Source: Flectonema sp. DT1601 (lineage: Eukaryota; Euglenozoa; Diplonemea; Diplonemida; Diplonemidae). Taken from it: a stretch of DNA of 64,000 nt. Below, piece after piece: positions 58,836 to 64,000 of the stretch. Location: assembly GCA_964019425.1 (NCBI GenBank), contig OZ025837.1, positions 124,001 to 188,000 on the forward strand, read 5' to 3'. The notes beneath the pieces are model-generated. The model was given only the letters and a program-made list of their open reading frames with translations, was not told the origin of the DNA and made no database searches. The position numbers and the translations under genes were made by a program. Numbering within the stretch: position 1 is the first letter of the stretch; the number at the start of each line of letters is the position of its first letter.

Positions 58836-59997
58836 TATTGCTTTTTTTTTTTTTTTGTTTTTTTGTTTTTTTTGCACGAAAGGGGGCTTAGAGCAAAACC
58901 TGTTTTGAGAAGGAAGGCGTGACAAAAAAAGCAAACCACACGAGGCAAGACAACAAAGACTGCTACAGAACATCGCCCGTGCAATGCGGGAACACCGTAA
59001 ACGTACGTGACCAGCAGCGTACGGCGCCCGAGAAGGGAAAGGGAAAGGGGAAAAGGAAAGGGAAAGGGAGGAAGGTGTTGTGTGTTGTGCATCTGAAAAA
59101 AAAGAGGCGAGAGGAAACAATTTGGCAAAAGAAAACGGTCGGTCCCAGAGGCGCGGCGCGGCGGCTCTCTAGCTTGAGCAGCCAGCCGCAAAAAGGAACA
59201 ATAATAAAGATAACAAAGGCCTCGGCAAGAAAACGATTTTCTGACATATTTTTTTTCTTTTTTTTTTTTTTCCATCAGAACCGGCTTCCATCCCACACAC
59301 AGAGAAGACACCGCCACCGCCACCGCCACCCTTCAGTCGAAAGATAGATGCATGTCAAAACGGAGGTGAGGCGTTGCTTTTTTCCCCCTCGGTTCGCTGT
59401 TTCTTCTTTTGCTTTCCAGCCGCCGTGTGGGGGAAAAAGAAAAAAAAAGCAACTTGGAGCCTGCCGCGAACAACACAAAATAATTAAGAAAAGAGGTGAA
59501 AAGGCTTTGCGCCGCCAAGCAAAGTCGCCTTTCTAACCCGCCAACCGAAAATGCATGCAGCAAACGCTCCCCCCGCTCCCCCCCGCTCTTCTGTGGGCCA
59601 CGCAGCCAACACCAGGAAGACAAGAGGACCACAAGAACCGATCGAGGGGGAAAAGAAAGAAACGCGGAGAATACCCTGGCAAGAGCTCGGTATCCACCCC
59701 CACGGAGGGCCAAAAATTGCCGACGAAGAAAAAGGACGGAATGGGTTTCAGTTCGCTTTTTCTCGGAAAGAACAAAGAAAAGAATGGCCCACGTGGTGTG
59801 GGGAAAACGAGTTGGAACTCGGAAAACACAACAACAAGAAAGTCCTTGTTGGTGCGCACGTGACAGGCAAAAAGGAAAAAAAAAGGTTGGTGGGTGTCGC
59901 GTCCCAGCCAAAAAAAAAAAAAAGGAAGCAGCAGAAGAAGAACAGGGGTGCCCGAATACCTGTTCTGTTGTTCGCGCCGCGCGTGTTCCCCATCATC

Positions 59998-60780
59998 CTA
60001 CTGAAAGGCCGCCTCCGACAGAGCACAGTTGGTGCATCCCCCGCGGCCGCACAACGGAGGAACGCAAGGTCCCTGAAGCATCCTCGGGCACCAGTCGTCA
60101 ACACACTGTCCGTAGATGATTCTGCACTGGTCGTATCCCGAGGTCTCGCACTTGTCAAGCGCGAGAGCCGAGCAGTCCACGCCGTCGCTGGCCAACGACG
60201 CGAACATCAGCCTCACGTTCGAATCCATGTCCACTCTCTCGAGGTGGTTTCGCGGAACCTGCTTCCTGAACGACATGAACTTGTGCTTGTCCTCCCCCGC
60301 GTCGCTGATGAACTTCGGGCCGCACTGCGAAGGAGTCCAACCCTCGGTCACCAGGTAGTCCCTGAAGTCCGCGTTCAGCCCGGCCTCGCATCCCGCACAC
60401 TTGTAGATGTTGATGTAGATGTCGCACATCTTTATCGACGGGTGGTCCGCGCACCAGAACCTCATGAACGAACCCGCCGCGATGTTCCATGGCGGGATGT
60501 AGGCGGCGTTCAGGATCTGGGACTCGGGGATGTGGAAGAACCTCGAACCAGCGGTTTCCGGGTCGATCCATCCAGGCATGTTGTTGGCCACCTGCCCGCC
60601 CCCGAGAGAGATCAACGTTCCGCTGCTCACCGTTGCCGCGCCGCTCGTGTCAGGCGTCCCGAACACGCACCAACAGGTGTCCTTCGGGTACTGAGCCAGC
60701 GCCGCTTGCAGGGCAGGCGAGTCTTGAGCTTGCGCAGCTGCGACGAATGCAGAGAAGATCATGGTTGCGATGGCCTTCAT
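59998..60780 (-). CDS. Secreted cysteine-rich protein, array copy 25
   Basis: Identical product. C-block spacer (C at 61035); 1945 bp. Confidence 0.9.
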   Translation of the reverse strand: MKAIATMIFSAFVAAAQAQDSPALQAALAQYPKDTCWCVFGTPDTSGAATVSSGTLISLGGGQVANNMPGWIDPETAGSRFFHIPESQILNAAYIPPWNIAAGSFMRFWCADHPSIKMCDIYINIYKCAGCEAGLNADFRDYLVTEGWTPSQCGPKFISDAGEDKHKFMSFRKQVPRNHLERVDMDSNVRLMFASLASDGVDCSALALDKCETSGYDQCRIIYGQCVDDWCPRMLQGPCVPPLCGRGGCTNCALSEAAFQ

Positions 60781-61942
60781 TATTGCTTTTTTTTTTTTTT
60801 TGTTTTTTTGTTTTTTTTGCACGAAAGGGGGCTTAGAGCAAAACCTGTTTTGAGAAGGAAGGCGTGACAAAAAAAGCAAACCACACGAGGCAAGACAACA
60901 AAGACTGCTACAGAACATCGCCCGTGCAATGCGGGAACACCGTAAACGTACGTGACCAGCAGCGTACGGCGCCCGAGAAGGGAAAGGGAAAGGGGAAAAG
61001 GAAAGGGAAAGGGAGGAAGGTGTTGTGTGTTGTGCATCTGAAAAAAAAGAGGCGAGAGGAAACAATTTGGCAAAAGAAAACGGTCGGTCCCAGAGGCGCG
61101 GCGCGGCGGCTCTCTAGCTTGAGCAGCCAGCCGCAAAAAGGAACAATAATAAAGATAACAAAGGCCTCGGCAAGAAAACGATTTTCTGACATATTTTTTT
61201 TCTTTTTTTTTTTTTTCCATCAGAACCGGCTTCCATCCCACACACAGAGAAGACACCGCCACCGCCACCGCCACCCTTCAGTCGAAAGATAGATGCATGT
61301 CAAAACGGAGGTGAGGCGTTGCTTTTTTCCCCCTCGGTTCGCTGTTTCTTCTTTTGCTTTCCAGCCGCCGTGTGGGGGAAAAAGAAAAAAAAAGCAACTT
61401 GGAGCCTGCCGCGAACAACACAAAATAATTAAGAAAAGAGGTGAAAAGGCTTTGCGCCGCCAAGCAAAGTCGCCTTTCTAACCCGCCAACCGAAAATGCA
61501 TGCAGCAAACGCTCCCCCCGCTCCCCCCCGCTCTTCTGTGGGCCACGCAGCCAACACCAGGAAGACAAGAGGACCACAAGAACCGATCGAGGGGGAAAAG
61601 AAAGAAACGCGGAGAATACCCTGGCAAGAGCTCGGTATCCACCCCCACGGAGGGCCAAAAATTGCCGACGAAGAAAAAGGACGGAATGGGTTTCAGTTCG
61701 CTTTTTCTCGGAAAGAACAAAGAAAAGAATGGCCCACGTGGTGTGGGGAAAACGAGTTGGAACTCGGAAAACACAACAACAAGAAAGTCCTTGTTGGTGC
61801 GCACGTGACAGGCAAAAAGGAAAAAAAAAGGTTGGTGGGTGTCGCGTCCCAGCCAAAAAAAAAAAAAAGGAAGCAGCAGAAGAAGAACAGGGGTGCCCGA
61901 ATACCTGTTCTGTTGTTCGCGCCGCGCGTGTTCCCCATCATC

Positions 61943-62725
61943 CTACTGAAAGGCCGCCTCCGACAGAGCACAGTTGGTGCATCCCCCGCGGCCGCACAAC
62001 GGAGGAACGCAAGGTCCCTGAAGCATCCTCGGGCACCAGTCGTCAACACACTGTCCGTAGATGATTCTGCACTGGTCGTATCCCGAGGTCTCGCACTTGT
62101 CAAGCGCGAGAGCCGAGCAGTCCACGCCGTCGCTGGCCAACGACGCGAACATCAGCCTCACGTTCGAATCCATGTCCACTCTCTCGAGGTGGTTTCGCGG
62201 AACCTGCTTCCTGAACGACATGAACTTGTGCTTGTCCTCCCCCGCGTCGCTGATGAACTTCGGGCCGCACTGCGAAGGAGTCCAACCCTCGGTCACCAGG
62301 TAGTCCCTGAAGTCCGCGTTCAGCCCGGCCTCGCATCCCGCACACTTGTAGATGTTGATGTAGATGTCGCACATCTTTATCGACGGGTGGTCCGCGCACC
62401 AGAACCTCATGAACGAACCCGCCGCGATGTTCCATGGCGGGATGTAGGCGGCGTTCAGGATCTGGGACTCGGGGATGTGGAAGAACCTCGAACCAGCGGT
62501 TTCCGGGTCGATCCATCCAGGCATGTTGTTGGCCACCTGCCCGCCCCCGAGAGAGATCAACGTTCCGCTGCTCACCGTTGCCGCGCCGCTCGTGTCAGGC
62601 GTCCCGAACACGCACCAACAGGTGTCCTTCGGGTACTGAGCCAGCGCCGCTTGCAGGGCAGGCGAGTCTTGAGCTTGCGCAGCTGCGACGAATGCAGAGA
62701 AGATCATGGTTGCGATGGCCTTCAT
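61943..62725 (-). CDS. Secreted cysteine-rich protein, array copy 26
   Basis: Identical product. The spacer has both substitutions: C at 62980 (block marker) and C at 63458 (the marker of copies 10 and 13). Last complete copy. Confidence 0.9.
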   Translation of the reverse strand: MKAIATMIFSAFVAAAQAQDSPALQAALAQYPKDTCWCVFGTPDTSGAATVSSGTLISLGGGQVANNMPGWIDPETAGSRFFHIPESQILNAAYIPPWNIAAGSFMRFWCADHPSIKMCDIYINIYKCAGCEAGLNADFRDYLVTEGWTPSQCGPKFISDAGEDKHKFMSFRKQVPRNHLERVDMDSNVRLMFASLASDGVDCSALALDKCETSGYDQCRIIYGQCVDDWCPRMLQGPCVPPLCGRGGCTNCALSEAAFQ

Positions 62726-63887
62726 TATTGCTTTTTTTTTTTTTTTGTTTTTTTGTTTTTTTTGCACGAAAGGGGGCTTAGAGCAAAACCTGTTTTGAGA
62801 AGGAAGGCGTGACAAAAAAAGCAAACCACACGAGGCAAGACAACAAAGACTGCTACAGAACATCGCCCGTGCAATGCGGGAACACCGTAAACGTACGTGA
62901 CCAGCAGCGTACGGCGCCCGAGAAGGGAAAGGGAAAGGGGAAAAGGAAAGGGAAAGGGAGGAAGGTGTTGTGTGTTGTGCATCTGAAAAAAAAGAGGCGA
63001 GAGGAAACAATTTGGCAAAAGAAAACGGTCGGTCCCAGAGGCGCGGCGCGGCGGCTCTCTAGCTTGAGCAGCCAGCCGCAAAAAGGAACAATAATAAAGA
63101 TAACAAAGGCCTCGGCAAGAAAACGATTTTCTGACATATTTTTTTTCTTTTTTTTTTTTTTCCATCAGAACCGGCTTCCATCCCACACACAGAGAAGACA
63201 CCGCCACCGCCACCGCCACCCTTCAGTCGAAAGATAGATGCATGTCAAAACGGAGGTGAGGCGTTGCTTTTTTCCCCCTCGGTTCGCTGTTTCTTCTTTT
63301 GCTTTCCAGCCGCCGTGTGGGGGAAAAAGAAAAAAAAAGCAACTTGGAGCCTGCCGCGAACAACACAAAATAATTAAGAAAAGAGGTGAAAAGGCTTTGC
63401 GCCGCCAAGCAAAGTCGCCTTTCTAACCCGCCAACCGAAAATGCATGCAGCAAACGCCCCCCCCGCTCCCCCCCGCTCTTCTGTGGGCCACGCAGCCAAC
63501 ACCAGGAAGACAAGAGGACCACAAGAACCGATCGAGGGGGAAAAGAAAGAAACGCGGAGAATACCCTGGCAAGAGCTCGGTATCCACCCCCACGGAGGGC
63601 CAAAAATTGCCGACGAAGAAAAAGGACGGAATGGGTTTCAGTTCGCTTTTTCTCGGAAAGAACAAAGAAAAGAATGGCCCACGTGGTGTGGGGAAAACGA
63701 GTTGGAACTCGGAAAACACAACAACAAGAAAGTCCTTGTTGGTGCGCACGTGACAGGCAAAAAGGAAAAAAAAAGGTTGGTGGGTGTCGCGTCCCAGCCA
63801 AAAAAAAAAAAAAGGAAGCAGCAGAAGAAGAACAGGGGTGCCCGAATACCTGTTCTGTTGTTCGCGCCGCGCGTGTTCCCCATCATC

Positions 63888-64000
63888 CTACTGAAAGGCC
63901 GCCTCCGACAGAGCACAGTTGGTGCATCCCCCGCGGCCGCACAACGGAGGAACGCAAGGTCCCTGAAGCATCCTCGGGCACCAGTCGTCAACACACTGTC
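63888..64000 (-). CDS. Secreted cysteine-rich protein, array copy 27 (cut by window end)
   Basis: Only the last 37 codons and the TAG stop are inside the window, and they match the other copies. The rest, with the signal peptide, lies to the right, so the array continues. Confidence 0.85.
   Translation of the reverse strand, partial: QCVDDWCPRMLQGPCVPPLCGRGGCTNCALSEAAFQ

Larger units (their letters stand above)
12019..64000 (-). repeat. Tandem array of 1.95-kb units, each with one secreted cysteine-rich protein gene
   Basis: Head-to-tail units measured from stop codon to stop codon are 1945, 1946, 1951, 1952, 1957 or 1982 bp. There are 26 complete gene copies, a 27th cut by the window end, and at the left a spacer (12041-13172) whose gene is missing. 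All length classes are explained by a GCCACC run (3, 4, 5 or 9 copies) and an A14/A15 tract. Other homopolymers, such as T15-G-T7-G-T8 before each ATG, stay constant, except that one T run in the leftmost partial unit is a base shorter (T13 not T14). Only two substitution sites were seen, both in spacers. The base composition is much more GC-rich than the left flank. No unit is inverted or interrupted. Confidence 0.97.

Noticed and set aside
12019-64000. rRNA gene repeat, CRISPR array or satellite
   Set aside because: No rRNA-like sequence is in the unit, the unit is 1.95 kb with an intact secreted-protein gene, and no short repeat-spacer pattern exists.
12019-64000. Array as a pure assembly artefact
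   Set aside because: Phased changes in hexamer number, A-tract length and two substitutions differ between units in blocks, which simple duplication of one contig piece would not give. Total copy number still needs read-depth support.

Overview
The window is nuclear DNA of a eukaryote, most likely a protist. It has standard-code reading frames, short GT-AG introns (61 to 93 nt, with one of 499 nt), an ABCA-type lipid transporter and a secreted protein with a cleavable signal peptide. I cannot fix the lineage from sequence alone. Every gene I can support lies on the minus strand.

Left part (1-12018, AT-leaning DNA, moderate gene density). A five-exon gene starts at 8129 and runs leftward off the window. 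It encodes a full ABCA-type ABC transporter (two membrane domains, two nucleotide-binding domains) whose last exon continues in frame, after a linker of about 20 residues, into a GT28-type sterol 3-beta-glucosyltransferase domain. This fusion becomes visible only when the introns are placed and the exons joined. The two ATPase sites are asymmetric: NBD1 has a shortened Walker A and no H-loop histidine, and NBD2 has a degenerate signature motif, so the predicted pair is one canonical and one degenerate site. To the right lie an unrecognised membrane protein (8460-9449), a 930-bp stretch with a perfect 101-bp direct repeat that resembles part of 5S rRNA, an unrecognised basic/coiled-coil protein (10380-11369) and a small unrecognised two-exon gene (11538-11886).

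Right part (about 12019-64000, GC-rich). This is a head-to-tail tandem array of a 1945-1982-bp unit that continues past the right edge. Each unit holds one intronless gene for the same 260-residue secreted protein (signal peptide, 16 cysteines) plus a 1.16-1.2-kb spacer. There are 26 complete gene copies and the start of a 27th. All encode the same protein. All length differences between complete units come from two places: a GCCACC hexamer run (3, 4, 5 or 9 copies) and one A14/A15 tract. I found only two substitution sites, both in the spacer. The left end of the array is cut at the start codon of a lost copy, so a spacer without its gene faces unique DNA.

Reading: the array looks like gene amplification for high output of one secreted cysteine-rich protein, kept uniform by recent expansion or continuing homogenisation. 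The ABCA-glucosyltransferase fusion suggests that a sterol or lipid is glucosylated and moved across a membrane by a single polypeptide. I see no functional link between the two regions.
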